Shown: positions 9,139-18,482, counted from the stretch's first letter. The stretch: 52,241 bases of DNA from Roseovarius sp. ZX-A-9 (GCF_028369135.1 NZ_JAPWHW010000022.1:1-52241); one strand, 5' to 3'. The notes: generated from the letters alone by a model not told the origin. Numbers and translations: made by a program.

Positions 9139-12100
9139 CTATAGCTCCTCCACAAGTGCCAGCGCGTAGCTGACGTGCGTCTGCGAAGTGATTAGTAGAA
9201 AGTCAAAGTGGTCACTATCCAAAATCATGTCTTGCCCTTCATTCAGAATGGCGTGACTGAGATAACTTCCAGCGGCATCGGTGGTGACGAGATGTAGATC
9301 GTCGTCGGCAGAGAGAATTTTCACTTTCTCATCCTCGACTTCGCGGAAATCGAAAAAGTCACCGTCCGTTGCTGAGACATGCTCATTCACGAAATAGGCA
9401 CCATCGGCAGCGATAGCCGCCCCAACATCGGCCGCATTGGAGTAATCATTTCCCACCATGTCGGTATGCAGGCCGACCGAATAATTAGCGCGTTGCTCTG
9501 ACACGATCTGGAAAAAAGTCGCAGACGTGTTGTCAAAGCTGTATGTCGCACCTGCTTCCACACCGCGCCAATCCACGACCCGACCTGCGGCATCCAGTAA
9601 CCCGACTGAGATTGGCATGGATCCAGCGGATATCTCGATGATAGTTTTGTCAAGATTGGAGATCCTGTAGACATCGGGATCTGTGCTGCTGACAGTTTCC
9701 CACCAATTCCCCGAAGGCGAAAGGGGATCGCTGCCATTAAGATCAAATGCATTCCCGGGCGTGTTGCCGATATAATCATTCCGGTAGCTGACCAGATCGA
9801 TGCGATAGCCAGCGTTTATTCCGCTGGACACAGCCAGCCAGTCCAAATCTGACGCACTTGCGATAAAACTCTGCCCGCGGCCCAATGCCTGCTGCGCTGC
9901 GCTGGATTGGTTTTCTATCTCAAACACCGCCACTCCGCTCTTGACCGAGACGATGACCTCCAGAGATCCCAAGTTTCCGGTCAGGTCGTAGTGATCGGCG
10001 TCATCCGGCCCCACGTGTTCGGGGCGGTTGAAATGTCCTAGATTGTCGCGAGCGCGGGCGACATCGAGAGCGTTCAACCGGTCATCCCCGGTTCGATCAA
10101 CATTGTTGAGGCGCAGGACGAGGTCATTCCCAGCGTCTGCGATATAAAGATCGTCATCTTTGAGTGTGAGCCCCGCAGGCAGGCTCAGCCGTTCACCGGC
10201 ACGAAAGCCGCCTTCCGCGCCAATCAGCGTATGAATATCACCGGCGCTGTCGATATAGCGGATCCGGTTGTTGAATGAATCCGCGATGTATAATGTCTGA
10301 TCGTCTTCTCGGAGAGCGAGCCCCTTCGGCGTGTTCAGCTCGGCCAAACGTGCGTCGCTACCATCGCCGGAAAAAGCGCCCAGCCCCTGGTAAGATCGCT
10401 GCGATCCGATTCCGGCAATACTCCGAAGTATGCCATCAGTTCCGATCTCCACCACCCTGTTGTTCCAACTATCCGATACAATCACCCGTCCATCATCGGC
10501 GACGATTATATCTGTGGGCATATTCAGGGCGGCACTATGGGCATCGACATTCGATGCGATCCCGCGCGTGCCGTTGCCCGCGAATGCTCGTACGATGCCG
10601 TCGGTGTCGACAGTGCGGATCGCGTGATTGTAGGAATCCGCGATGTAAAGGGTGCCCTCGGGGCCAATCTCCAAACCTCTGATTGAGCGGAACAGCGCAT
10701 TTTGGGCGGGCCCATTATCGCCCGAATAGCCAGAATAATAGCCGGTCGCACCGCCGCCTGCGACGATATCAACGCGACCCTCTGAAATCTTTACTACCCG
10801 GTGGTTGGACTCAACGATATAAACATCGCCTGCATCGGAAACGGTCAGTGCTGAGGGATAGTGAAAGGTGGTCGTAAGGGCCGAGTCGCCCGCTCTTGCC
10901 GATCCGCTGATTCCCTGAATGCCCGTGCCGGCAAGAATTGCGAATTCGCCATCTGCCGTGTATTCGATCAAGCGTGGCTCTTGGTTGTCGACTAGGTAGA
11001 CAAGGTCACCATGCGCTTCGATGCCCGTATAGCGGTGACGAAGAGTCTCGGCATCGCCGAAGGCGTTCAGCAGCTCACCCCCGGACAGATCATAGTCAAA
11101 AACAATTCCGCGATCCGAGTCGGTGATGATCAGCCTGGAGCCTGAGACGGAAAGACCGGAAACATTGGCCAAAGAAAAGGGCAAAACTCCGCCCAAGTTT
11201 TGCACTTCGAGTGTATCGATGGAAATTTGCAGGATTTGTGTATGATTTCCGACAAACGCGGAACGAGTTACCGGGTCATATGCCAATCCACCGCCTGGTA
11301 GTGCACCGAGCGCGATATCTCCGATGAAATCTCCGGTTTCAGTTAGAAGGACATAGGTCCGCTCTCCGCTTGGGTTTCTAACGACGGCAGAAATAAGATC
11401 GCCATGCCACAAGAGCTCTTGGACACGCGTCACATCTGCAACCGCCTCCTCAACAGCAGCAGAGAAGGTTGGTGTCCAGTCACGCCAGGTTCCGTCGCTC
11501 GCCTGTCGATAAATTTTCGAGGGGCCGGTCATGTAAGGTGTGCCGGCGGCAGTTATCCCAGCGGAAAATGAGGAAAGGAACAAGTTGCCGTCGGAATCGA
11601 AGCCAATCACGTCAATATAGCCTGTCCCCGTCAACGCGCCGCCATTCAGTCCGGGAGACCCCTTCTCCGGCCCGCCGGAAATTGTTGTGACCGTTCCGGT
11701 GTCCAAGTCGATCCGCCGCAGCGCCAAATTCAGCGTATCCGCGAAAAAAACCGCGCCGTCTTGCGCTTGAGCCAGGCGCGTAGGCAGGGCCAGTGGAGTG
11801 TCGCCTGAGGTGTCAGCAGGATCGTATCCGCGAGCGTAATTTCCCGCTACCTTTTCGACTGTGCCATTTGGGAATACTCTCAGGATAGTTGATGCATGTG
11901 TATTGGGGATTAGGAACGAACCATCCTCCAAGCGGATGCCTTCAGAAGGGAAGGTGAGCTTTAACTCATGCACCTTATCCACGAGATCAGGCCGCATACC
12001 TAAGATATAGTCATAGGGTCTGTCGCCTGCAGTATGATGCAGATTGTGCCAAGGGACATCCTGATCACTTGGATCACCCATCCAGGAAGGTAGGGAAAAA

Positions 12101-12747
12101 ACGCGCCAATCGTAGTTGCCCCGAGCCAGTTCGGCCGTAAAGGTGGTATCAGATGTCTCGAAAGTCTGGACAGTGCCGCTTTCGTTACGGATCTGGACGG
12201 TGTAGGTGTCGGCCTCTCCCAAAAACGAGAAGGCGGCAGTAGTGCCGTCCGATGTCCCTTGCCCGATCGGGACCGCCACTTGTATAAAATCAGCGATATC
12301 CTGTGGGCCAACGTGCAGCGGGATATTGTTCACGATGGAGGGATCACCATTTACTCCGACATCGATCGACGTCTGAAAGCCTGCCTCGCCAGGTGGTGCT
12401 ATTTTAATGTTATACGCGCCTTTGTCTAAAAGCAGGCGCGTGGATGGTTGGTAGACCCAGCCGTTATGGACCAAGTTGCCGGTTTCATCGCGCACCTGTA
12501 ATAAAAATGGTCCATCGTGGTCCGGACCACCCCATTGCAGATCAAATCCCGATGACAAGGGCGAGATCTGCAATACTCGTCCGGGGATGTCGTCGTCGAC
12601 AACGACGCGGGCGGTGATTTCAAGCGGATTGGCTTCACTGCTCCAGTTGAACGACCCAGCCTCCAGATCCTTAGCAGCCAAGAGTGGGTCAGTCACACCA
12701 GACCAGACGATTTCATTGGTGATCGGAGAAAGTAGGTAGTTAATCAT
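9139..12747 (-). CDS. Large NHL-repeat beta-propeller protein (paralogue of the gene at the right end)
   Basis: This 1202-residue protein has no obvious signal peptide. Residues 1 to about 250 are beta-rich and of unknown family. Residues 270-870 carry NHL-type repeats, with repeated cores such as LYIADSYNHAIR, VIVSDSWNNRVVEIG and LYIADSFNNRIRYID, predicted to form one or two beta-propellers. The C-terminal third has segments like TDPDVYRI and ATDGDFFDF, resembling the PPC-type beta domains of secreted proteins. NHL propellers bind proteins, glycans or nucleic acids and are seldom catalytic. The protein at 48606-52032 shares the same order of segments. The ATG at 12747 has only a distant AAGGA. 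The neighbours are IS debris on one side and the acylation operon on the other. Function is unknown; a surface or secreted role is inference. Confidence 0.85.
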   Translation of the reverse strand: MINYLLSPITNEIVWSGVTDPLLAAKDLEAGSFNWSSEANPLEITARVVVDDDIPGRVLQISPLSSGFDLQWGGPDHDGPFLLQVRDETGNLVHNGWVYQPSTRLLLDKGAYNIKIAPPGEAGFQTSIDVGVNGDPSIVNNIPLHVGPQDIADFIQVAVPIGQGTSDGTTAAFSFLGEADTYTVQIRNESGTVQTFETSDTTFTAELARGNYDWRVFSLPSWMGDPSDQDVPWHNLHHTAGDRPYDYILGMRPDLVDKVHELKLTFPSEGIRLEDGSFLIPNTHASTILRVFPNGTVEKVAGNYARGYDPADTSGDTPLALPTRLAQAQDGAVFFADTLNLALRRIDLDTGTVTTISGGPEKGSPGLNGGALTGTGYIDVIGFDSDGNLFLSSFSAGITAAGTPYMTGPSKIYRQASDGTWRDWTPTFSAAVEEAVADVTRVQELLWHGDLISAVVRNPSGERTYVLLTETGDFIGDIALGALPGGGLAYDPVTRSAFVGNHTQILQISIDTLEVQNLGGVLPFSLANVSGLSVSGSRLIITDSDRGIVFDYDLSGGELLNAFGDAETLRHRYTGIEAHGDLVYLVDNQEPRLIEYTADGEFAILAGTGIQGISGSARAGDSALTTTFHYPSALTVSDAGDVYIVESNHRVVKISEGRVDIVAGGGATGYYSGYSGDNGPAQNALFRSIRGLEIGPEGTLYIADSYNHAIRTVDTDGIVRAFAGNGTRGIASNVDAHSAALNMPTDIIVADDGRVIVSDSWNNRVVEIGTDGILRSIAGIGSQRSYQGLGAFSGDGSDARLAELNTPKGLALREDDQTLYIADSFNNRIRYIDSAGDIHTLIGAEGGFRAGERLSLPAGLTLKDDDLYIADAGNDLVLRLNNVDRTGDDRLNALDVARARDNLGHFNRPEHVGPDDADHYDLTGNLGSLEVIVSVKSGVAVFEIENQSSAAQQALGRGQSFIASASDLDWLAVSSGINAGYRIDLVSYRNDYIGNTPGNAFDLNGSDPLSPSGNWWETVSSTDPDVYRISNLDKTIIEISAGSMPISVGLLDAAGRVVDWRGVEAGATYSFDNTSATFFQIVSEQRANYSVGLHTDMVGNDYSNAADVGAAIAADGAYFVNEHVSATDGDFFDFREVEDEKVKILSADDDLHLVTTDAAGSYLSHAILNEGQDMILDSDHFDFLLITSQTHVSYALALVEEL

Positions 12748-12889
12748 GAAAAAAAACTGGATCCTTGGACTGCGCTACAGGTGAATTTTCGCTAAAGGTG
12801 CATTCTAGCATACAGTGTCAGAGCTAATAGCATTCGGCGACACCTTCCTTTTAGCTAGTTTAAAAATTTCCACAATTGTATATTGTGAT

Positions 12890-13211
12890 GTCGGCGTACG
12901 GGAGCATCCATGTCTGAGCTGTTGCCGGTTTTGTGAACGGCAGCGTAAGCTTTCATCGCTCTCTCCTCGTATTGCATAGGGCTTAAATATCCGATGGTCG
13001 AGTGACGACGCGTCGGGTTTTGAAAACTTCAATGCAATCCAAGACATCGGCGCGGATCTGATTGCGTGTCCGGTAGACTTCGTGCTTCACTCGTTCGATC
13101 TTGAGCGATGAGAAGGAACTTTCAGCGGCCGAATTATCGCAACCGTTGCCGGATCGGCTCATCGAACAGGTGATACCGTGGTCTGCCATCAACCTTTGGA
13201 ACGGTTCACTG
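12890..13211 (-). mobile_element. IS3-family transposase (OrfB) C-terminal remnant
   Basis: The minus strand reads EPFQRLMADHGITCSMSR, then GNGCDNSAAESSFSSLK and RTRNQIRADVLDCIEVF. This is the last part of the DDE catalytic domain of IS3-group OrfB, including the final catalytic Glu. A frameshift follows, after which TRRHSTIGYLSPMQYEER continues in another frame. Only the last 90 or so residues survive, so the element is inactive. Confidence 0.85.
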
Positions 13212-13268
13212 CTTCAAACTCAAGTTCGAGCACGTTTGACGCAATAATAGATCGCTCACCCAAATCCT

Positions 13269-13460
13269 TTAGGAGCTTGCGACGGCGCGGATGAGCTCTG
13301 AGAGCATTCTTTTGCAGAGTTCGTCTTCCGGCTGAACGCATGACCACAGGTTCCGAATGATCGCATTGTCCATCTCGTCGGTATTTTTGAAGGGCCTCTT
13401 GCAGAATTTCAGGATATTTTCGTGCCCGAAATGAGGGTCCGCAGTATACCATTTCACCAT
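13269..13460 (-). pseudogene. Truncated metallophosphoesterase
   Basis: The start is ATG at 13460, with GGAG in the leader. The protein opens MVKWYTADPHFGHENILKF, where DPHFGH is the first metal-binding motif of calcineurin-like phosphoesterases of about 180 residues. Homology continues to NLWSCVQPEDEL, then the frame runs into unrelated residues and stops at 63 residues. The GDxxDR and GNHD motifs are missing. The break lies next to IS3 debris, so insertion or deletion by that element is the likely cause. Confidence 0.65.
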
Positions 13461-13621
13461 TGTCGTTCTCCTCGAAAATAAGGCGAGCGACCAGATATGA
13501 ACATGAGCGTGATAAAACAGCGGGCACATCACAGTCGCCCGCAAGGGTGCGAGCTCTAACCGATTTTAAGGGTTATGAGGTGTGCGTGTTTCATGGCGAA
13601 TATTTAACTTTCAAAAGAGAT

Positions 13622-13760
13622 CATCGCAAGACGGAATGTCGGAAGGCAGTTTCTACACTTGGAAGGCCAAGTTCGGCGGGATCACTATGTCAGGTGCGAA
13701 GTGGTTGAAGGTGCTTTAGGATGAGAGCGCAAGGTTGAAAAGGCGGCTGGCTCAGGAGAT
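13622..13760 (+). mobile_element. IS3-family OrfA fragment
   Basis: The plus strand reads GMSEGSFYTWKAKFGG, then SGAKWLKVL, an in-frame stop, and DESARLKRRLAQEML. This is the second half of an IS3-type OrfA (helix-turn-helix followed by leucine-rich segment). The internal stop and the missing N terminus show that it is decayed. It is in the opposite orientation to the OrfB tail at 12890-13211, so the two come from different insertions or a rearranged one. Confidence 0.75.
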
Positions 13761-13813
13761 GCTGGTTCTGACTGGCATAACGGATCTCGTCACACCAAAC
13801 GTCGCGAACGACA

Positions 13814-14083
13814 CTATAGCCCGAGGGCGCGGCGCTTCTTTTTGAGCGTTGCCTCAACGCGGCGACAACCTTCTTCATGAGAGATGCTAGGACTCTTTGC
13901 GCGCTCCTCGAGGAAGGCGCGCAACGCCGCCTGTTCGAACTCTTCACATTCGATTTCGGCTCGCACAAGTTCAAGCCCGCGCTGTACGACCGCTCTCAAG
14001 CTTGGATAATGGCCATCGGCCACGAGTCGTCGCGCGAAATCATCTTGTTGCTCCGTGATGGACGCTGACGCTTTGACCGACAT
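13814..14083 (-). CDS. ParD-like type II antitoxin (ribbon-helix-helix)
   Basis: This 89-residue protein looks like the ParD/CopG ribbon-helix-helix antitoxins: a short beta segment (VKASASITEQQDDFARRLV), then DGHYPSLRAVVQRGLELV, the helix pair that forms the DNA-binding dimer, and a charged C-terminal tail that would wrap a ParE toxin. ParE genes normally overlap the end of parD. Here the sequence after the stop opens no ParE-like frame and runs into the IS3 OrfA fragment, so the toxin seems to have been lost. The gene may be a leftover or may act on a toxin elsewhere. Confidence 0.7.
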   Translation of the reverse strand: MSVKASASITEQQDDFARRLVADGHYPSLRAVVQRGLELVRAEIECEEFEQAALRAFLEERAKSPSISHEEGCRRVEATLKKKRRALGL

Positions 14084-14397
14084 GAAACACCTTCAGGTGC
14101 AGATATTGGCCCAGTAGTGGTCATAGGGCGGCCTCAAATCAAATCTCGATGGGGACCGCCAGATCGCCTCAACCTTTCAAACCAACATTTCGCGACACGA
14201 AAACTGAGAAATTTCGTTACCCTACGCTGCAACGGAATGTCAGGCCAACGGATCGCTTTCGCGACGGTTGAAGTGCACATCTCGCGTTGGCGGTACGGAC
14301 CGGTTCCTCGATAATGTCTTCGTCGCGACTCGGCCAGCAGGTGCGAATAGTTGCTTGAACTATGCCAACCTCGTCCGCCAAACTGGGAGCAGCTCAG
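14084..14397. other. Intergenic region between parD-like gene and glutamine synthetase gene
   Basis: I see no gene, RNA or clear repeat in these 314 bases. They should contain the parD-like promoter, because the antitoxin is read leftwards from 14083, and the transcription end of the glutamine synthetase gene. No terminator hairpin with a T-tract was found. Confidence 0.3.
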
Positions 14398-15711
14398 TCA
14401 ATACACATCAGCATATGCGGCATGAAGATCCGCCTCATTCAGATCCTTCACGTATTCGATTTCGGCGTTCTTGTGCGCGACATAAACTTCCGCGAAGCCC
14501 TCGGGAAACCAGCCCCGAACCGTTGCGTTCTCGGCGAAGGCATTGAGTGCCTCTTGCAGAGTCTGTGGCAGCCTGACGATACCGCGCGCCTGCAATTCGG
14601 AGACTGACAATTCAGACAGGTCGTCCTGCGCCGGAACCGGCGCATCAAGCTTGTCCTCGATTCCCTGGCAGCCCGCGTGGACGATCGCGGCCAGCGTGAG
14701 GTGGGGCGTGGCGGCAGCATCGGCGGCGCGGACCTCGAAGTTGAACTGGCGCGCGATATCTTGAGGCTTCTTCGCCGTCACCGGGCAGATCCGCACAGCC
14801 GCTTCCCTGTCCCGGAACCCCAGATTGTTGAAGGCTGCGCTCCAGCGATGCGGTGTCAGACGGGTGTAGGAGATCGCCGAGGGCGCGAGCAGGCAGGTCA
14901 TGGCGGGAAGATATTTCAGCACGCCCGCAACGAAATGCTGGGTGACGCGGGACATCCCGCCCGGACCGTCGGGATCATGGGTGGCAGGATCGCCATTCGC
15001 ATCAACGAAGCTGATATGGACGTGGACACCATTGCCGACCCCACCGGGGTCGATGATCGGAGAAAAGGTCACCGGCTGGCGGAGCCTGCGTGCTGTCATG
15101 TGGGTCAATGCCCGCAGGATCGCCGCTTCGTCGGCGGCGACGATGCCGTGCTGCGGCTCCAGCGTGACCTCGAACTGGTTAGCGCCGTATTCCTTCAGGA
15201 AGGTATCCGTCGTCAGCCCCGCTTCCGCCAGCGCGCCCATAAGGGTTTCGCCCAGATCGCGAGCCGCGCTGAAGGCTTCGATGCCAAAGGCGCTGCCGGG
15301 TGAGGCGGGGGCGTCGCGTAGTTGGAATTCATGCTCGAACGTGGCGTTCAGACTTACATCAGCGCAGTCTTTCAGACGCGCCAGCGCAGCCTTCAGGATC
15401 GAGCGTGTGCAGCAGGACCATGGCGCGCCCTCGGTCGTGCAGATGTCGGACAGGACGAAGCGTTCGGGCGCTGTGCCGTCCTCGAAATCGACCGCCACCA
15501 GCGTATCCAGGGCCGGCATCAGCACGAGGTCGCCCAGCGAACCGAACGGGGAGTCAGCGATGCTGTCGAAACAGGTGATCAGCGCATTGGTCGGCACCCA
15601 GCCGACGCCGCTTTTCAGACGCTTTTCCAGCTTTCCGGCGGGAAAGGCCTTACCGCGCAGCTTGCCCGCGAGGTCGCTGGTCGCGGCAAAGATCAGGGGG
15701 TCACGGGCCAT
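14398..15711 (-). CDS. Glutamine synthetase-family ligase
   Basis: This 437-residue protein has the GS fold landmarks: the metal-binding FEHEFQL (residues about 124-130), NQFEVTL, the ATP/metal histidine motif GNGVHVHISF, and RLTPHRWSAAFNNLGFRDRE near the arginine region. Members of this branch are often gamma-glutamyl ligases acting on amines (PuuA, GMAS type) rather than true glutamine synthetases. The gene overlaps the end of the rpiR-type regulator by 11 bases and is divergent from the ABC transporter operon. This suggests that it glutamylates the imported substrate or its amine product, or assimilates released ammonia. The substrate cannot be read from the sequence. Confidence 0.85.
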   Translation of the reverse strand: MARDPLIFAATSDLAGKLRGKAFPAGKLEKRLKSGVGWVPTNALITCFDSIADSPFGSLGDLVLMPALDTLVAVDFEDGTAPERFVLSDICTTEGAPWSCCTRSILKAALARLKDCADVSLNATFEHEFQLRDAPASPGSAFGIEAFSAARDLGETLMGALAEAGLTTDTFLKEYGANQFEVTLEPQHGIVAADEAAILRALTHMTARRLRQPVTFSPIIDPGGVGNGVHVHISFVDANGDPATHDPDGPGGMSRVTQHFVAGVLKYLPAMTCLLAPSAISYTRLTPHRWSAAFNNLGFRDREAAVRICPVTAKKPQDIARQFNFEVRAADAAATPHLTLAAIVHAGCQGIEDKLDAPVPAQDDLSELSVSELQARGIVRLPQTLQEALNAFAENATVRGWFPEGFAEVYVAHKNAEIEYVKDLNEADLHAAYADVY

Positions 15712-16558
15712 CTTTTATCTCCTGTGAATCGAGGCGCAGGGCGTCCCAGCGGCTGATACGCTTGCGGGTCTTGTCCCAGTCCTGTTCCGCGATGCGGGTC
15801 AGCATCGCCTCTAGTAGTACCAGCGCCACGGCGTAGCTGTCCCAGACAGTACCGCTATCGATAGGGGTGGCGATCACCTCGTTGGCGTGTCGCGAGATCG
15901 GTGACATCCATTTGTCGGTCACCAGGATCACACCTGCATTGCGGTCCTCGCTGGCGCGCGTGGCCAGTTGTAGCAGGCTGGGCTGGTAGCGGCGAAAGTC
16001 GATGACGAAAAGAATGTCTCGCGGTTTCATTCGCAACAGGTATTCGGGCCAGCTTTCAGGGTCCTCGGGGAGCTTTTGTACGTTACTGCGTATCTGACGC
16101 AGGTGTCGCGAGAGGTAGAGCGCCAGCGCGTCGCTGATCCGGCCACCGATTATGTGGATGCTGCGTTTCTCGTTACGCAGCATGTCACAGATACGGTCGA
16201 ACTGGTGCGCGCTGATCGTGGTGGCGGCCTCCTGCATCAGGTTCTGTGCCTTGGCCAAGTAGTCTTCGAGGAAACCGCCCTGGATCGCGCGGTTGTCACG
16301 GTGCAAATCCAACGGTGAGCGTTTTCCCTCGCGCACTTCCTCAATCAGGTGGCGCTGGAAGTCCTGATAGCCGTTGAAGCCCAACTTGGTCACAAAACGC
16401 GAGATCGTGGGAGAGGAGGTGCGGGTGCGCGCCGCGAAGCTCTGGATCGTATCGAGTCCGGCGAAGGGATAGTCCGCCATCAACGCGGCACAGAGCCGCC
16501 GTTCCGTCGCGGTCAGTTCTTCTTCTATTTCAGCGATCCGGGTGTGTACCTGCATCAT
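15701..16558 (-). CDS. MurR/RpiR-family transcriptional regulator
   Basis: This 285-residue regulator has an N-terminal HTH_6 domain (about 1-77; FAARTRTSSPTISRFVTKLG is the recognition region) and a C-terminal SIS domain (about 120-250) that normally binds a phosphosugar or another phosphorylated ligand. The SIS domain fits a pathway with a phosphorylated intermediate, as the kinase domain of the 22679-25693 protein implies. The gene is divergent from the transporter operon across a 115-base gap with repeated ATGAAA boxes, and is followed by the glutamine synthetase-like gene. It probably controls both directions. Confidence 0.92.
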   Translation of the reverse strand: MMQVHTRIAEIEEELTATERRLCAALMADYPFAGLDTIQSFAARTRTSSPTISRFVTKLGFNGYQDFQRHLIEEVREGKRSPLDLHRDNRAIQGGFLEDYLAKAQNLMQEAATTISAHQFDRICDMLRNEKRSIHIIGGRISDALALYLSRHLRQIRSNVQKLPEDPESWPEYLLRMKPRDILFVIDFRRYQPSLLQLATRASEDRNAGVILVTDKWMSPISRHANEVIATPIDSGTVWDSYAVALVLLEAMLTRIAEQDWDKTRKRISRWDALRLDSQEIKDGP

Positions 16559-16673
16559 TTGCTCCCGATGAAACTTGCGGCGACGATATGAAAAATGTCG
16601 CTCACATGAAACAAAAAAGTTGACTCTGAAAAAAAATTGTCAAAACCTGATCCCAAGGAAAACCGGGGGCAAG
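16559..16673. promoter_or_regulatory. Divergent control region with three ATGAAA repeats
   Basis: ATGAAA occurs at 16568, 16588 and 16606, a spacing of 20 and 18 bases, so the copies lie on roughly the same face of the helix. The first and third extend to ATGAAAC. A TTGACT at 16620-16625 could be a -35 box for the rightward operon, though no good -10 follows. The repeats are a candidate RpiR operator. That they bind the regulator is inference. Confidence 0.45.
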
Positions 16674-18482
16674 ATGTTCACATCTCCACGCATTCAACTG
16701 CTGGCAAGCGCAGGCGCAATTCTCGCGCTGACCTTGGCCGCCGTGCTTTTGGCATCTTGGTTCGGCCCCGCAACCGAGCGGGTGCTGACCGTCTTCCTGA
16801 TCTCGTTGACCGCCGTCGTCGGAATCGGTCTCTATTCGGGCAATAGTGGCATACTCAGCTTCGGTCACGTCGCCTTTATGGGCATCGGGGCTTATGCCGC
16901 CTCACTGCTGACTCTGCCCTCGGCGCTCAAGGTTGCGACCCTGCCGAAACTGCCGGAGTGGCTGGCCATGACAGAGCTGTCGCTGATCCCGGCAACCCTG
17001 ATCGCGGTTGTCTTCACGGCCGTGGTTGCGCTCTTCATCGGCGCTGCAATCGGCAAGCTGGAAGGGTCGGCGGCCACCATCGCGACGCTGGGGCTGCTCA
17101 TCATCGTGCACGGGGTCATTATCGGATGGCGGGACGTGACAAGGGGCGCGCAATCGTTCTTCGGGGTGCCGCGAGAGACCGATCTTGTCACCGCCGCGGT
17201 GGCCTGTGTGTTGGCATTGCTGGTGGCGCGGTATTACCGCGATTCTGTTTCCGGGCTAAGGCTCCGTGCCGGGCGCGAAAACGCGATTGCTGCAGGGGCT
17301 GTCGGGGTGCGGATCCAGCGCGAGCGATTGGTGGCCTTCGTGCTGAGTGCGGCGATCATGGCGCTGGCAGGATCGATGATTGCGCATTTCCTCGGTGCCT
17401 TCAGTCCGAAGAAATTCTATTTCAACGACACTTTCCTGCTGCTTGCGATGCTTATCGTTGGGGGTATGACCACGGTGACAGGGGCGATCACCGGCGCTGT
17501 GGTCATCACTCTGGTGACCGAGGTGTTGCGGCGGTTGGAAAGCGGGTTCACGCTGGGTGGTTTCGATGTTCCGCCGATCTTTGGTACGGCGCAAATCGGG
17601 ATCGGACTGATCATCCTGCTGGCGATGTTCCGCAAGGTCGACGGGCTGGCGGGGATGAAGGAATGGGAGGAACGCTTGCTGCCGGTGGCGGACCTGCCCG
17701 ATAAGGCGCCGGTGGTGCCGCAGGCACCTGCGACCGATACGCTCACGGGCGAGGCGATGACCATGGCCTTTGGTGGGCTGACGGCGGTGGATGGCGTGTC
17801 GATCCGGATCGAACCGGGCGAGATTATGGGCCTGATCGGGCCGAACGGCTCCGGCAAGACAACCCTGCTCAACATGTTGTCGGGGGTGCTCACACCCACG
17901 GCGGGACGCGTCATGCGAGGGGATGAAGATCTGACCGGGCTCGCCACCTACCAGATCGCGGATCGGGGCATCGCGCGGACGTTCCAGAACATCCGGCTGT
18001 TTCCGAACCTGACCGTGATGCAGAACGTGCTGGTGGCGGCATTGTCCACCCACGGAGGCCGGGACGCACCGGCCCGCGCCCATGCGGCGATGGAAAGGCT
18101 CGGCGTGACTGGCCATGCGGCAGCGGATGCCGGAACGCTGTCCTACGGTGACCAGCGGCGCGTAGAGATCGCCCGCGCATTGGCCTGCCAGCCGCAGTTT
18201 CTGTTTCTCGACGAACCCGCCGCAGGCATGAATCGCGAGGAGACCGACGCGCTGATGGTCATCCTGCGGCGGCTGTCCTCGGAGCTTGGTATCGCCGTGC
18301 TGCTGGTCGATCACGACCTGGAGCTCATCAATCAATTGTCGGACCGAATCGCGGTTCTCAACGAAGGGCGCATGATCGCCCAAGGCACTCCGCTGGAGAT
18401 CCGCAAGGATCCTGCGGTGATTGCGGCATATCTTGGTACAGGCAGAAAGACCGACACCAAACAAGAGGGAGAAATGACATGA
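16674..18482 (+). CDS. Fused LivM-type permease and LivG-type ATPase
   Basis: The chosen start is ATG at 16674 after CCAAGGAAAACCGGGGGC. The frame stays open upstream to 16575, but that part is not protein-like. The 602-residue product has a LivM-type membrane half (about 1-350, with GLYSGNSGILSFGHVAFMG) and a LivG-type ATPase half (about 360-600) with Walker A GPNGSGKTT, signature LSYGDQRRVEIARAL and Walker B FLFLDEPAAGM. It would carry branched-chain amino acid-like or amide substrates across the inner membrane with the LivH and LivF proteins encoded downstream. The last bases overlap the start of the binding-protein gene by four. Permease-ATPase fusion is uncommon but known in this transporter family. 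Confidence 0.93.
   Translation: MFTSPRIQLLASAGAILALTLAAVLLASWFGPATERVLTVFLISLTAVVGIGLYSGNSGILSFGHVAFMGIGAYAASLLTLPSALKVATLPKLPEWLAMTELSLIPATLIAVVFTAVVALFIGAAIGKLEGSAATIATLGLLIIVHGVIIGWRDVTRGAQSFFGVPRETDLVTAAVACVLALLVARYYRDSVSGLRLRAGRENAIAAGAVGVRIQRERLVAFVLSAAIMALAGSMIAHFLGAFSPKKFYFNDTFLLLAMLIVGGMTTVTGAITGAVVITLVTEVLRRLESGFTLGGFDVPPIFGTAQIGIGLIILLAMFRKVDGLAGMKEWEERLLPVADLPDKAPVVPQAPATDTLTGEAMTMAFGGLTAVDGVSIRIEPGEIMGLIGPNGSGKTTLLNMLSGVLTPTAGRVMRGDEDLTGLATYQIADRGIARTFQNIRLFPNLTVMQNVLVAALSTHGGRDAPARAHAAMERLGVTGHAAADAGTLSYGDQRRVEIARALACQPQFLFLDEPAAGMNREETDALMVILRRLSSELGIAVLLVDHDLELINQLSDRIAVLNEGRMIAQGTPLEIRKDPAVIAAYLGTGRKTDTKQEGEMT

Noticed and set aside
9132..9149. A seven-base hairpin over the stop codon of the NHL gene
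   Set aside because: On the coding strand it is followed by TTAAAAAAAG, an A-rich and not a T-rich tract, so it does not fit an intrinsic terminator. The short stem may be chance.
13690..13813. Possible ParE toxin after the ParD-like gene
   Set aside because: A GTG frame after the stop gives only about 20 residues with no ParE similarity, and the region is shared with the IS3 OrfA remnant.
17256..18464. A 402-codon open frame on the minus strand
   Set aside because: It is antisense to the Liv fusion gene, which has complete Walker motifs. There is no protein character.
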